Shown here in pieces: positions 43,901 to 53,233 of a stretch of DNA of 64,000 nucleotides. Each line of letters begins with the position of its first letter. The first letter of the stretch is position 1. The DNA comes from Closterium sp. Naga37s-1. Its lineage: Eukaryota > Streptophyta > Zygnematophyceae > Desmidiales > Closteriaceae. The DNA lies in assembly GCA_947471745.1 (NCBI GenBank), contig CANJKZ010000084.1, positions 5,076,501-5,140,500 on the forward strand. Direction: 5' to 3'. Both the position numbers and the translations under genes were made by a program. The notes under the pieces were generated by a model. That model saw only the letters and a list, made by a program, of their open reading frames with translations. It searched no databases and was not told the origin of the DNA.

Positions 43901-45487
43901 AGAGCAGCCAGCCCATGACAGCCTGGCGGCTGCAGCATCCACTCTTTTTCCTCCAGCTGTCGTGCGCAGTGCTTGCCGCCCCGCCGCGGGCGGTGGAAGC
44001 AGCGGTGCGGGCGGCAGAGATCTGGGGGGCTGGGCGAGGGCCAATCGCAGGGCTGTATGCGCTCATGTGCGGCCCGTCGCCAGGTGGCAGCGTGCGATTG
44101 GCTGCATTCTGGTGTCTATCTAGGGAGCAGGTGTTGCCTGCTGCTGTGGGGACAGGGGTGGTGAAGGGCGGAGGAGAAGGGGAGACACATGGCGAGCCAG
44201 TTGGTGATGGCGTCAGACCTGAGCTGGCTCACATTCTGCAGTCAGCCAATCGGAAGGAGTTGCTGACGTCAGCTCTGACGTCACCGCAGCGGGTGCGGCA
44301 CTACCTGGCAGCTTGTCTTGTGCTGCACCGCATCCAATCCCTCCCCACCTCACCCCCATCCCCACCTCCCTCCACCGCAACCCCCTCTGCTGCATCGCCA
44401 TCCTCCCCTCGCGACCACCTTGTCGCCTTTATCCAAGCCACTCCCACACTCACGGTCCTCCTCGACCTCGTTGCTCAAAACCTCCTCCTCGCACCCTCCC
44501 CCTCACACTCCTCCGCCTCTGCTCGTCGCCTCATCCATCTCAACCCCTCAGGACCCCTTCCCCCTGCCGTTTCTCAAGCCGGGGATTTTGCCACACGGGC
44601 AGTTGCCCAGGCCTCGCCTCTGGACGTGGCGCTGGAAGTTTTAACCCTGCCCGGGGCAGGCAAATTATCGGTACCACGCATGCGCAGCCTTGCAGCAGCG
44701 GTGTTTGGGGCGGCGCTGCGGGTGGTGCCAGGGGGGGTGAGGCGGTGGTATGCGGATGTGCGGGAGAAGGGAGTGCGGCGGGGCATGGACATCTTCACCG
44801 CTCGGTACTGCAGTGCCCACATGATCGCCCTCGAACTCACACAAGTATGCATTTCCCTCTACGCCTCCCGCATAACCCAGACCTTGTATTTCCCATTCAT
44901 TTGACTAATATACCACGTAGTTAGGCACAGTCCTTACTTCCTTCTTCTCTTGAATCTCCCCAGCCACATCCCGTTCCTTTGCCGCTCCCCCCCTGCCTCC
45001 TTCCCCACCCCCTTCCCTTCTCCACCAGGCGCAGAAGGCGGGCGGCAGCAAGGAGGACCTGACGGTGCGCACGCGGCGGTCGGCGCGCGAGGTGTGGGCG
45101 GCATACTGCAAGGACGAGGCCAAGCTGGAGCTCGTCATCAAGCTGCCCGAAAGCTACCCGCTGCGAGGGGCAGCTGTCGAAAGTTCCAAAGGGGCAGGCA
45201 TGAAAGAGGCCGAGATGCGCAAGTGGCTGCTGGCGGCGAACTCGTTCCTGCTGCTGGGAGGGGGGTCGGTGGCAGATGCGGTGGTGCAGTGGTGCGAGTG
45301 TGCAGAGAAGAAGTTTGAAGGGGTGGAGGATTGCCCCATCTGCTACAGTGTCATCCACTCGTCCAATGGCAGCCTGCCACGTCTGCAGTGCCGCACGTGC
45401 AAGCACAAGTTCCATCCTGAGTGTCTCTATCAGTGGTTCCAATCCTCCCACAAGTCCACCTGCCCGCTCTGCCAGACATCCTTTTAG
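31924..45487 (+). CDS. LTN1: LTN1 (listerin E3 ubiquitin ligase), 3' part with RWD and RING domains, separated from its 5' exons
   Basis: Listerin ubiquitinates nascent chains on stalled 60S subunits (ribosome-associated quality control, cytosol). Coding segments: 31924-35447, 35692-44844, 45029-45487. Intron 35448-35691 has AG|GTGAGT, a long pyrimidine tract and TGTGCAG, and joins the frames in phase 1. Intron 44845-45028 (phase 0) has CAA|GTATGC and CCACCAG. The end is diagnostic: RWD-like KLPESYPL, then a C4HC3 RING (45332-45475) CPIC...CRTC...H...C...CPLC, with QTSF* last. The middle is HEAT-type helical sequence with low-complexity insertions (acidic tract 33770-33880, DELDELDE near 36045-36160). 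A 15-bp minisatellite (36501-43564) sits in the large exon. The frame entering it (35692 frame) meets TGA at 38781, while the frame leaving it is open from 36382, so one net base is unaccounted for. There is no start codon: codon 1 onward is at 62679-58398 on the other strand. Confidence 0.93.
36501..43564 (+). repeat. Roughly 7-kb, 15-bp minisatellite (about 470 units) in an LTN1 exon
   Basis: The unit is ggggagaggccagca. It encodes ERPAG, EASRG or GRGQQ-type pentapeptides, and no frame on either strand has a stop. Most units are identical. Variants are single-base indels in the G run (for example near 37441, 37606, 37848, 38416), a 4-bp insertion near 36771, ggggatgagg near 38780, 41090 and 41365, and ccagccgggg units clustered near 42298-43520. 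The plus strand is about 80% purine with GGGG every 15 bp. It lies between EELVEG and the segment homologous to listerin ..LRIFIATG.., a variable linker position. Confidence 0.97.
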
Positions 45488-45614
45488 TTTCAGCTGCCTG
45501 ATGTCCTGTTCAATACTTGGGCTGGGATTCAGCATCTTCAGGACGAGTATTGCCTGCATTTTGCCGGCTTTTTGACTGGTCTTCCATCGAACCCCAGGTA
45601 GAAAGGCGGTGTTA
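45488..45614 (+). other. LTN1 3' untranslated region and spacer
   Basis: Sequence after the LTN1 stop up to the MITE-like element. No clear polyadenylation signal is seen. Confidence 0.4.
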
Positions 45615-46076
45615 GGGTGCATTCCTGCCTGGACATTTGTGTCTCAATCCCCGTTTCCCCGAGTCGCGTCGAAACATTTTGGGAACCTCGCATCACAAAA
45701 AATGAATGTATTGCGACACTAGGCGACCAGGCGAAATGTACAGTTGTGCGCATTTGATTGGATTTCGCAAATAACTGTACACCCTTTTATTCAACCGCCT
45801 GGCTGGGGTGTGGTTTCGACGCGCGGGAATTCTTACGCGCGCGAAATTCGCATTGTGTGGTGTCCAGGTGCATTATTGACATCTCGAACCGCGTGAGATT
45901 CCAGTGACGGGTCAATTTGCAACTCGTCCGCGACGTCAGCGCGTTTCACGCTGACCAATGAAAAATACAGTAATGGTCGCTGAAACGCGTCTCGCATTTG
46001 TGACATGGTACGTTTTATGCTGTTTCCTCGCGTCACAAAACAATTGAGACACAAATTCCCAGGCAGGAATGCACCC
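45615..46076. mobile_element. MITE-like element with 35-bp terminal inverted repeats, TTA target duplication
   Basis: Left end GGGTGCATTCCTGCCTGG and right end CCAGGCAGGAATGCACCC are inverted repeats. They continue with few mismatches (atttgtgtctcaat / attgagacacaaat) and are flanked by tta (45612-45614 and 46077-46079). The element is 462 bp and has no transposase. A 3-bp TTA duplication and GGG/CCC ends fit PIF/Harbinger (Tourist-type) MITEs. Confidence 0.85.
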
Positions 46077-46079
46077 TTA

Positions 46080-47152
46080 TAATTGTCACATCCTACCTAG
46101 GGGTACGGGAAGGTAAAGGAGGGACCAAACAATGTTACATATATACATGCAGACACTTCCAGCATGGCATGAGAATTGCCCTACTGGGCTCGGTAATGGC
46201 AGTACAGCACAACTTCAGACTGCAATGCGCTCATGAGGCGCCCAGCTTATTCAAGAAGGCGAGAAGAGCATCTGGAACTGCTTCACTTTCTGAACGTAGT
46301 TCACCATAGCGACCTCGATGCTGAGGCCTGCAGGAGGGCGAAAGAAATTGTTAGGACTGGACTGGTATGGATGGAATGGCACAATCATGGACGTCTATTC
46401 ATGCTTGAGTCCACAGCAGTCTCCCTCTTCAGGGACCATGCTCGCGATTCTCGATGCGATGCAAGCTGACCTGCGAAGTCGCGCCAAGCCTGGACTTTCT
46501 CTTGGTCGTCAGTGTCCACGTCATCTTCTGAACCTGCACAGCCATCCGTGGTAACGTCAGCTCCGTTTCTAACAAAATGTGCGAGTAGACGACGACGGAA
46601 TGAGCGGAAAAAAATGTAAAGTCGCGACTACTGTGAGTGAACACTGACTACGTAGGAAGTTACTGACAACCTAGAAGCGAGACACTGGTCGCAAAATGCA
46701 AAACGAACGAAAGCCGTACACGAAGTGATGCTTCCTGCAGTCGCCTGCTTGTACAGCCCGTAGAGAACCAGCTGGAACTGCGGTGCTCGTACGGGATTCA
46801 GCTGCTTCGCCTCCTCCACAGAAGCGAGGAAATCGGCCTGAGTGCACGAACGCATTTCAATGAGAAGCCACGTCACGCATCAGGGACGAAAGGAGTACGA
46901 ACGGACATCATGCTGCGATACATGTATCATGCTCTTTCTGTACCTCAAGGCTCAGGTCGCATGCTGCCTCCGTGAATGGCTCGGCGCGACAGGCCAACGC
47001 ATGGGGAACGGCAGGCGACTTCCATCGTTCGCGGACATATGCTGCCATGAGCCCAACCTAGATAGCGATACTCCACAGGGCAGCTCTCAATCCTTTGAGC
47101 ATGAACGAAATCGGCTAAAAAAACTCGCACGCATTCCTGGAAACAACGAAAC
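46080..47152. other. Intergenic, no gene or repeat supported
   Basis: Only short ORFs without recognisable domains (the longest about 158 codons at 46842-47318, running into the next element). No splice pattern or tandem repeat stands out. Confidence 0.5.
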
Positions 47153-47154
47153 TA

Positions 47155-47642
47155 GGGCCGTGTTCTGCAGGCGCATCAGCCTGAACCGCCAGAGGCTCGG
47201 CCTGACGCGGACATTGAGGTTCGGGTTGGAAATTCGTCCTCCTGACATTTCAATCTCCAATTTCCTGACATTGAATCCCAACAGTAAAATTTTTACAGGT
47301 TTCTGGGAGCTCGGATGACGCGGTATTTTTTACGTGCCAAACTGATAGGCCAATGAAAGTGCAGCGCGTCAGCTGATGCGCGGATGATGCGACCTTACGC
47401 AGTTGCATGATGCGCGCATCAGTGATGCACCACTTTGCTAGGACAGGAAACTTCACGGAACGTTGCAACATTACAAATTTCGTAAGCAGAAACGCTGTTC
47501 TGCAGGCATTCGGTTTTGTTTTGCTTCGGCAGCCATGCGCTTATTATGAGCCTTGATAACCTGTGACAGGTTGTCGAAGAAGGATCGAGGAGCCCTGGTT
47601 TACTGCAGCCATCCGGGCTGATGCGCCTGCAGAACAAGGCCC
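47155..47642. mobile_element. MITE-like element with about 30-bp terminal inverted repeats, TA target site
   Basis: Left end gggccgtgttctgcaggcgc and right end gcgcctgcagaacaaggccc are inverted repeats with one mismatch in the first 20 bp, continuing through atcagcc/ggctgat. Both flanks have TA (47153-47154, 47643-47644). It is 488 bp and non-coding. A 2-bp TA duplication suggests Tc1/mariner (Stowaway-like), but the termini (GGGCC) also recall Harbinger-like MITEs, so the superfamily is unsettled. Confidence 0.72.
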
Positions 47643-47644
47643 TA

Positions 47645-48309
47645 GGCCTGACATGAGCAAAGCATGCAATTCTGGCTGAGAGAAATTGTTGGGTGAGCTG
47701 GGCTAGCATGCGCAAAAACCTGTGACGAATGGCGGGAAACCTCCTACGGTATTGTCAGGCTGGCTCACCTCGAAAGCGACAGAATGATGACAGATTCCTG
47801 GAAATCTGCAGTGTACTTTGCTCATGCTATTTAGCAGAAGAATTCATCAATGCAACTAGCAAATAGTAAACTTTTGTGCAATGTTCACATGCTGTTTGGC
47901 TAATCCATACCCTGACATCCAGGGTTCATGTTCCTGAACACCCAGCCTTTCCTGTAACCTAATGTGCCTTCTCCCTGATCTGATGGCTGGGATAGAGCTC
48001 CCACCCAGCTGCACCTTGCACTCCTACGCACACACCTACCAAAGCCCAACAGCAGATACCGTACATGAAAAAAAACGTCCCTTCTGTAGTTGAGCAGTCC
48101 ATCTGTTGATACAGTACTTGTTTACAGAATGGAACTGTAACGTGCAATTCAGATGTGCAAATCTTGCACGGACCCTTCGAATGCATCACATAACTGCTCG
48201 AACATGGCATACCAGAAAGAGGAGACTCGCTTTGGTCCACTTCACTAGGGAGACCACAGGGGCCTCACACATGAAGAGCGCACAGCCACGCGCCAGCATA
48301 TATGCGGCA
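47645..48309. other. Intergenic, downstream of the coiled-coil gene
   Basis: No gene seen. It probably contains the 3' untranslated region of the minus-strand gene ending at 48310. Confidence 0.45.
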
Positions 48310-50283
48310 TTATTCGATGAGTGAGAACTTCATACGCCTCCCTGACATCCTCGGGTCTTGCAGCAATCCAGGAAACATGGGTGGTTTTGCACCATAGTCC
48401 AAAACAGAAGAGTAACTCCCAACGCTACCAAGACTGCTGCTGCTGCTGTAACCAGCTGTACTGGTACTGCGAGGGCTTCTAGATGGGGGGGAAAGAGCAC
48501 TAGTTTGGGGAGGAGCCACTGCCGTGCGACCCACGCGCTCTTTCGGCGAAGTGACTTTCTTTGGAGATGATGGGCCATATTCAACTACGCTCGCAGAGTG
48601 CAGAAGCCCAGTCGGCGCGTGCTCCTGTGCCCTGGAAGCACACGCACTGAGGTCACTCTCCGACCGACAGGAGGGGATCATGCGTGAAGCAGATGCACCG
48701 ACCTTGATGTTGCTGCTGCTCCTGCTTCCCCCCTGCTTGCTTGCCTGCTGGTCTGTTGCCGCCTCGTTGTTGGACCTCGTATCGGCACTGCTTTGCGTAC
48801 TGTTGAGGCAATTGCAAGTGCTGTTCATGCTGACGCTCCGTACAAGCACACCTTCGGGAGTCACATGGTGCTGCTGCTGCTGCATGCCCATCATCCCTGC
48901 TTGCTGCTGCAGCTTGCTCCGCTCGCCCTGCACCTCTTGCGCCGCCCGTTTCGCTGCGTCCTTGGTGATCCTCTCCTTATCTTTCTGCAGCGCTTCCCTC
49001 TCCTGCTTCAGCTCCTCCCTCTCCCTCCCCACAGCCTCCCTTTCTTGTGCCAACACTGCTCGCGCCCACTCCAGCGACACTCGGGTCCTTTGCGCTGTCG
49101 CGCGTTCCTCCTTTTGCTTCGCCACTGCCACGTCATCGGCTTGGGACCACGCTTTCAGCACCTCTTCCAGCTCTTTCACCACGTCGTCGCGTTCCGACGC
49201 TAACACGCGGGCGGCTGCTGTGGCTTCATTCGCTGTGCGCTCCGCTGAGCGCAAAGATTCTGCACAGAGAAAAACGGATTGCACAATGACAGAAACGACA
49301 CGAGTAACGAAGAGTTCGAAATCACCCCAAGAGGATTGCACAATAATCGACTTTACTGAAAACGCTGAGTTTGAGTCGTCCAAAATGCGTCTCGAGCCCC
49401 ATGATCCAGACTCACCGGAGAGCAATTTGTTGATTCGCACGCATCGCTCCAGCTGCGTCCTCAGATCGTCAATCTCGCGTCGCAGCTGTCGCATCGACAC
49501 CGACCCAGCGTCTGAATCCTCCTCGCCGTCCGTCGCTTCACTTCGGACCGTCGTCGCCGTGTCGTCGTCGTTCAAACGGAATTTGCGGGGGAGAGTGCGT
49601 TCCAACGGATCCGACGCCGCGACGCGCGACGGGTGTCGGCCTCGGGACGATGCGTTCCCCTGGATCGCTTTAGGAGAGGAAGCAGAGGAAGCGGAGGACG
49701 TAGAGGAAGCGGGAGAGGTTGGGATTGTCGCGTTCGGACCCACCGAGTCGCGTGCCACGCGGTCGCTAATGCTGCGGATCATCGCCTTTGCGCCACCCTG
49801 CTTACGGCTCTGCAGCCCTTCGCGACCCGCATCTGCCGCTTGGAGAGGAAACTCTCTCGACCAGTTATCACGGCTCTTGGATTCACGGCTGCGCATGTCG
49901 CGGGTACCGCTGGTTCGTTGCGACGCACCTTTTTCCGGCGTGCGGACTCTCGGCGTCGCCGCGTCCACCACCCCGCCTCTGTCACCCACCAGGAGCCGCA
50001 TCGCGAGGCGCCTACTAGGGAGGTCGCGAGGCGACGCGGTTTCGTTACTTGAAGCAGCGTCGCACGGAATCATTTCAAGGGAACGGCAGCTGGATTTCAT
50101 GGCTGAAGGAGTGCTAGTGGGTGGCGACATGGGGGAGAGCGTGTTCCGCGGGGAGTGGAGAGGTGGAATGGAAACGCTGGGGAGGGTTTTGATAAAGCGG
50201 GAGAGCGAGTCGGAGAGGAACGAGTCAGTGGACGCCGATTTGCGATGGGACCTGATCGGAGACCGCCGATCTATGGTGGCCAT
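48310..50283 (-). CDS. Hypothetical coiled-coil protein, about 605 aa after splicing
   Basis: ATG at 50283, stop at 48310-48312. The frame is open throughout, but 49415-49260 looks like an intron: donor CTCTCCG|GTGAGT, acceptor TTCTCTGTGCAG, 156 bp. Splicing replaces a hydrophobic, out-of-character stretch and joins two acidic/basic helical segments (...INKLLS|ESLRSAERTANEA...). Order: Ser/Arg/Pro-rich disordered N-terminus (about 1-210), acidic patch EEDSDAG, a coiled coil (about 240-420, heptads such as LEEVLKAW and EREELKQEREALQKDKE), a Gln-rich HVTPEGVLV stretch and a Ser-rich tail ending MFPGLLQDPRM...KFSLIE. No catalytic or known binding domain is recognised. It may be a cytoskeletal or scaffold-type protein, but that is a guess from composition. 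It lies inside the inverted segment and is not broken by it. Confidence 0.75.
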   Translation of the reverse strand: MATIDRRSPIRSHRKSASTDSFLSDSLSRFIKTLPSVSIPPLHSPRNTLSPMSPPTSTPSAMKSSCRSLEMIPCDAASSNETASPRDLPSRRLAMRLLVGDRGGVVDAATPRVRTPEKGASQRTSGTRDMRSRESKSRDNWSREFPLQAADAGREGLQSRKQGGAKAMIRSISDRVARDSVGPNATIPTSPASSTSSASSASSPKAIQGNASSRGRHPSRVAASDPLERTLPRKFRLNDDDTATTVRSEATDGEEDSDAGSVSMRQLRREIDDLRTQLERCVRINKLLSGESGSWGSRRILDDSNSAFSVKSIIVQSSWGDFELFVTRVVSVIVQSVFLCAESLRSAERTANEATAAARVLASERDDVVKELEEVLKAWSQADDVAVAKQKEERATAQRTRVSLEWARAVLAQEREAVGREREELKQEREALQKDKERITKDAAKRAAQEVQGERSKLQQQAGMMGMQQQQHHVTPEGVLVRSVSMNSTCNCLNSTQSSADTRSNNEAATDQQASKQGGSRSSSNIKVGASASRMIPSCRSESDLSACASRAQEHAPTGLLHSASVVEYGPSSPKKVTSPKERVGRTAVAPPQTSALSPPSRSPRSTSTAGYSSSSSLGSVGSYSSVLDYGAKPPMFPGLLQDPRMSGRRMKFSLIE

Positions 50284-51059
50284 GTCAGTTACTCAGCTGC
50301 CCTGTAAGGAAATGTATTTGAATGCCACAGCGCCCAACGGTGGAATCGGTTATGGAGGAAGCGGCCAAAGCTACGAGAAGGCGGACCAGCACAACGACAA
50401 CGTAGTGGAAGAGGGTGAGACGAATGGGCGCTGTACAATGCTGAGTTCAAATTTCAAGATCTTCACCAAATGGGCACGCTTGACGTGGCTTGGTAATTCG
50501 CTCGACAAGGAGTGATTAGTGGGGTGGGGAGGGATGGGGGAGGGTTGCATAGCATCACAAAGGTATAAAGAATGCAGCTGTGGCAAGAAGAATGCAATGC
50601 AAGCAACTGCCAATGTGATGCTTGCCATCCCTGACGACTCGCAAGTCGCGCCTCCATCGCACTTCTTCCACTTCGTTGCTGCGCTTTGATCCTTTGTGTT
50701 TCTCTGGGATTTCCGCCTTCCATCTCCCTCCCCTCCCCATCGATCCCCCTCCCCCTTTATATGCTCTCCCCGCGCCATCCCCACACCACCCGTAGGGCAA
50801 TCTATATGGGCAGTCACAAAATGTTTGAGATGATCATATCGCATCACTCTTCTATCACTTGGGTACATAACCCAATTGGCAATTGTTACTGGCAGAATTT
50901 ATCATATAATGATGAACTGTCATAACTTCAAAGTTCTTGTGACTGCCCGCTTCTTTGAAAGCTCTGAACTGGTCAGGGAGCGCCACCTTGAATGCCATCA
51001 AGCACTGGAAACTGTACAAGCATAACTTAGATCAGCCTTGCACGGAGTGTCTAGCCTTT
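50284..51059. other. Upstream region of the coiled-coil gene
   Basis: No gene supported. CT-rich tracts near 50720-50780 and ORFs of at most 165 codons without domains. It probably holds the promoter and 5' untranslated region of the minus-strand gene. Confidence 0.45.
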
Positions 51060-51069
51060 TTCTCTTACC

Positions 51070-51351
51070 ATGATACTAACCTTACTCTCTCTTCTCCTCC
51101 CCGCAGCGGCCTCACTGAAAGTCACAGACTCACTGAAAGCCATTCTGCTAGACCCGGCTCTTGTTCTTACCTCGACCGGCGGATCTCGAGAGGACTGGAT
51201 CTGCATCCTCGATGCATGTGGCAAGGCACATGGCAACAACCTCGAGCTTGCAGCGGCGCATGTCGCCCCCGTTCGCCACACCACCAATCTGACCACGGCG
51301 GGTGCGGCCACAGGCATCAGCAAGGGTGCGATCAACGTCGCTTCCCTCTAG
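51070..51351 (+). CDS. Possible small ORF or terminal exon, unrecognised (93 codons)
   Basis: It starts MILTLLSLLLPAAAS and ends INVASL*. The hydrophobic start looks like a signal peptide, but the same bases (ctcttctcctccccgcag, about 51091-51108) also make a good splice acceptor. In that case the coding part would begin at AASLKVTDSL and belong to an exon whose partner I cannot find. It lies next to the LINE 5' part and could be LINE-related. No family is recognised. Confidence 0.25.
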   Translation: MILTLLSLLLPAAASLKVTDSLKAILLDPALVLTSTGGSREDWICILDACGKAHGNNLELAAAHVAPVRHTTNLTTAGAATGISKGAINVASL

Positions 51352-51364
51352 AAAGAATTCCTAA

Positions 51365-52304
51365 GTGACCTGCCAGGGAGTGGGGGAGATGTTAATAGAG
51401 TGGGAGCACAAGCTGGAAGGGATGTTTCAGAAGTACCATGAAGTGGTAGTATGCGGAGCTGTGGTTAGCGTCTCTGTAGCAACTGCTGTGCTGTGTGGAA
51501 TCACCCTTATAACAAGATTTATGGACCGGTGGATGCGTGTGACTTTAGCGCTGGATAGCTGCAACCTTCTTACGACAACAGAGCTTTCCGACCCGTGGAT
51601 GCGAAGGGGTCCTCATTAGTGGTTTAATGAATAAACACCAAGAACTCATTATCACCGCGCTCAATGTGAACGGACTAGGGAGCGCGGAGAAGAGGGAGAA
51701 TTTACATGACTGGCTCAAGAAATCTAAAGGAGTGATTGTACTCACTGATACCAAGTTACCGGCGGACCACAACTTCTGGACTCAAGTCGAGGCTGGTGCA
51801 GCGACGATAGTTGCTCCAGGGGACACAGCAGGAGGAGTAGCGATGCTGAGTTTCAATGACGAGGTAGTTTTTAGCGACGTTCAGCAGCATGGATCGGGAA
51901 GACTGATAGCAGTGACAGTTGGCTGGAGGAAGCTGGCATGAACGTTCTTAGCAGTGTACCTCCCTGCACAGGCAACAACTAGAGGGAGTTTCTATAGAGA
52001 CAGTTTGACCCCGTTTGTGGACTCAATAACTCAAGCGGGACATGTGCTTCTTACAGGAGATCTGAACATCGCTGCAGATCCTATCATGGATAAAACATCA
52101 CAGCAATGATCTGATGCGGGGGAAAAAAGGCTGCTAAAAATGGGACATGAAGGACGCTTTCCGAACGTTATACCCCTCGCGGCTGGAATTTACCTTCCTG
52201 GCAAAGGCAACGATGACGAGTTCACACATTGACCGCGCGTTGGCATCGACCTCACTGCTCCCGCTTGTGGCTGACGCCTATCACACGGCAGCTCCTGTGG
52301 ATGT
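51365..52304 (+). mobile_element. 5' part of the LINE: APE-type endonuclease, decayed
   Basis: 51627-51941 encodes the start of an AP-like endonuclease (ITALNVNGLGSAEKR; LTDTKL in the place of the usual ETK motif). Continuations in other frames follow: GDLNIAADP near 52055 and SSHIDRALAS near 52220-52245. The last bases ...PVDV (to 52304) continue on the minus strand from 30871 as TDHWFGV, the SDH-like motif, once Cop7 and one target duplication are removed. The frame is broken at 51939 and again downstream. The 5' limit near 51365 is uncertain. Confidence 0.8.
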
Positions 52305-52420
52305 TGTCAGATATATATGACCTAGCCTATGTAGGTTGTAGTGGGGTAGACACTAAGGGGTACAGGTTTCATATTTGTATCACACACTTTCCTAGTTCAT
52401 TCATTCCCTTCTCTTTCACA
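52305..52420 (+). repeat. 5' LTR of Cop7 (116 bp)
   Basis: TGTCAGATATATATGACC...TCTTTCACA. One difference from the inverted partner at 30872-30987. The TATATATG close to the start is a candidate TATA element. Confidence 0.95.
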
Positions 52421-52489
52421 TGGTATAGAGCGGGTTCCCTAGTGGGACCGTTTCTTCCCAAGGGCCCACCACTTTAAACTTTTTTTTCC

Positions 52490-53220
52490 TAACCTGCCCA
52501 AAGCGCGCTTCGCGCTCTGCCCTGCCCTACACTTTCGCGGCCCCTTCGCGGCCCCTTAGCGGCCCCTTCGCGGCCCCTTAGCGGCCCCTTCGCGGCCCCT
52601 CAGCGGCCCCTTCCCGGCCCCTTCGCGGCCCCGCCCCGTCGCCAGTAGCGGCCCCGTCCCGTCGCCGGTCACGGCCCCGCCCCGTCGCCACCCGGGTGTC
52701 GCCCCTGCCTCGTCGCGACGCCCCTGCGGGACCCGCGCGGCATCGCCCCTGCCCGCAGCGGCTCTAAGCCGCCCCGTCGTCGCCACCCCTGCAGCAGCTG
52801 CCGTCGCCCCTGCTGTCGCCGTGGCGGCCCTGCCGCCCCGTCGTCGTTGTCCCTGCAGCAGCTGGCGTCGCCGTCCCTACTGCAGCAGCAGCTGCCACCG
52901 TAGCGGCCCTGCTGCCGCTGCCGAGCCTGCAGCCGCCCTGCCGAAGCGCCTGTCCCGGTTCTTACCTGCCGCCTCGCCGCGCACCCCCTCCCCCCCCCCC
53001 TTCCTTGCGCCTGCGCCCGCCCCCCCCCCCCTGCTCTGCTGACGCGCCCCGGCCCAGCCCCACCAGTAGCGGCCCACCTCTTCCGCCACTGGTAAGTGCA
53101 CCGCCGCACCCGCGTGCTGCTGCACCCGCGCCGCCCTGCCTAGCCGAGCCGCCCTGCCGAACCGCCCCGCCCTGCCGAGTCGTGCTGCTACTACTGCTGC
53201 TGTAGCTAGGCCACTGCTGC
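52490..53220 (+). repeat. GC-rich tandem leader of Cop7
   Basis: Begins with 13-14 bp units (cagcggccccttcg-like, 52530-52640), then less regular cgtcgcccctgc and gccgccctgcc units. No domain in any frame. Confidence 0.72.
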
Positions 53221-53233
53221 TGCTCCTGCTGCT

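Noticed and set aside
48524..50515. 663-codon plus-strand ORF
   Set aside because: Antisense to the coiled-coil gene. Only the minus strand shows a consistent intron, heptad pattern and plausible start. The plus ORF is Ser/Arg-rich without domain.
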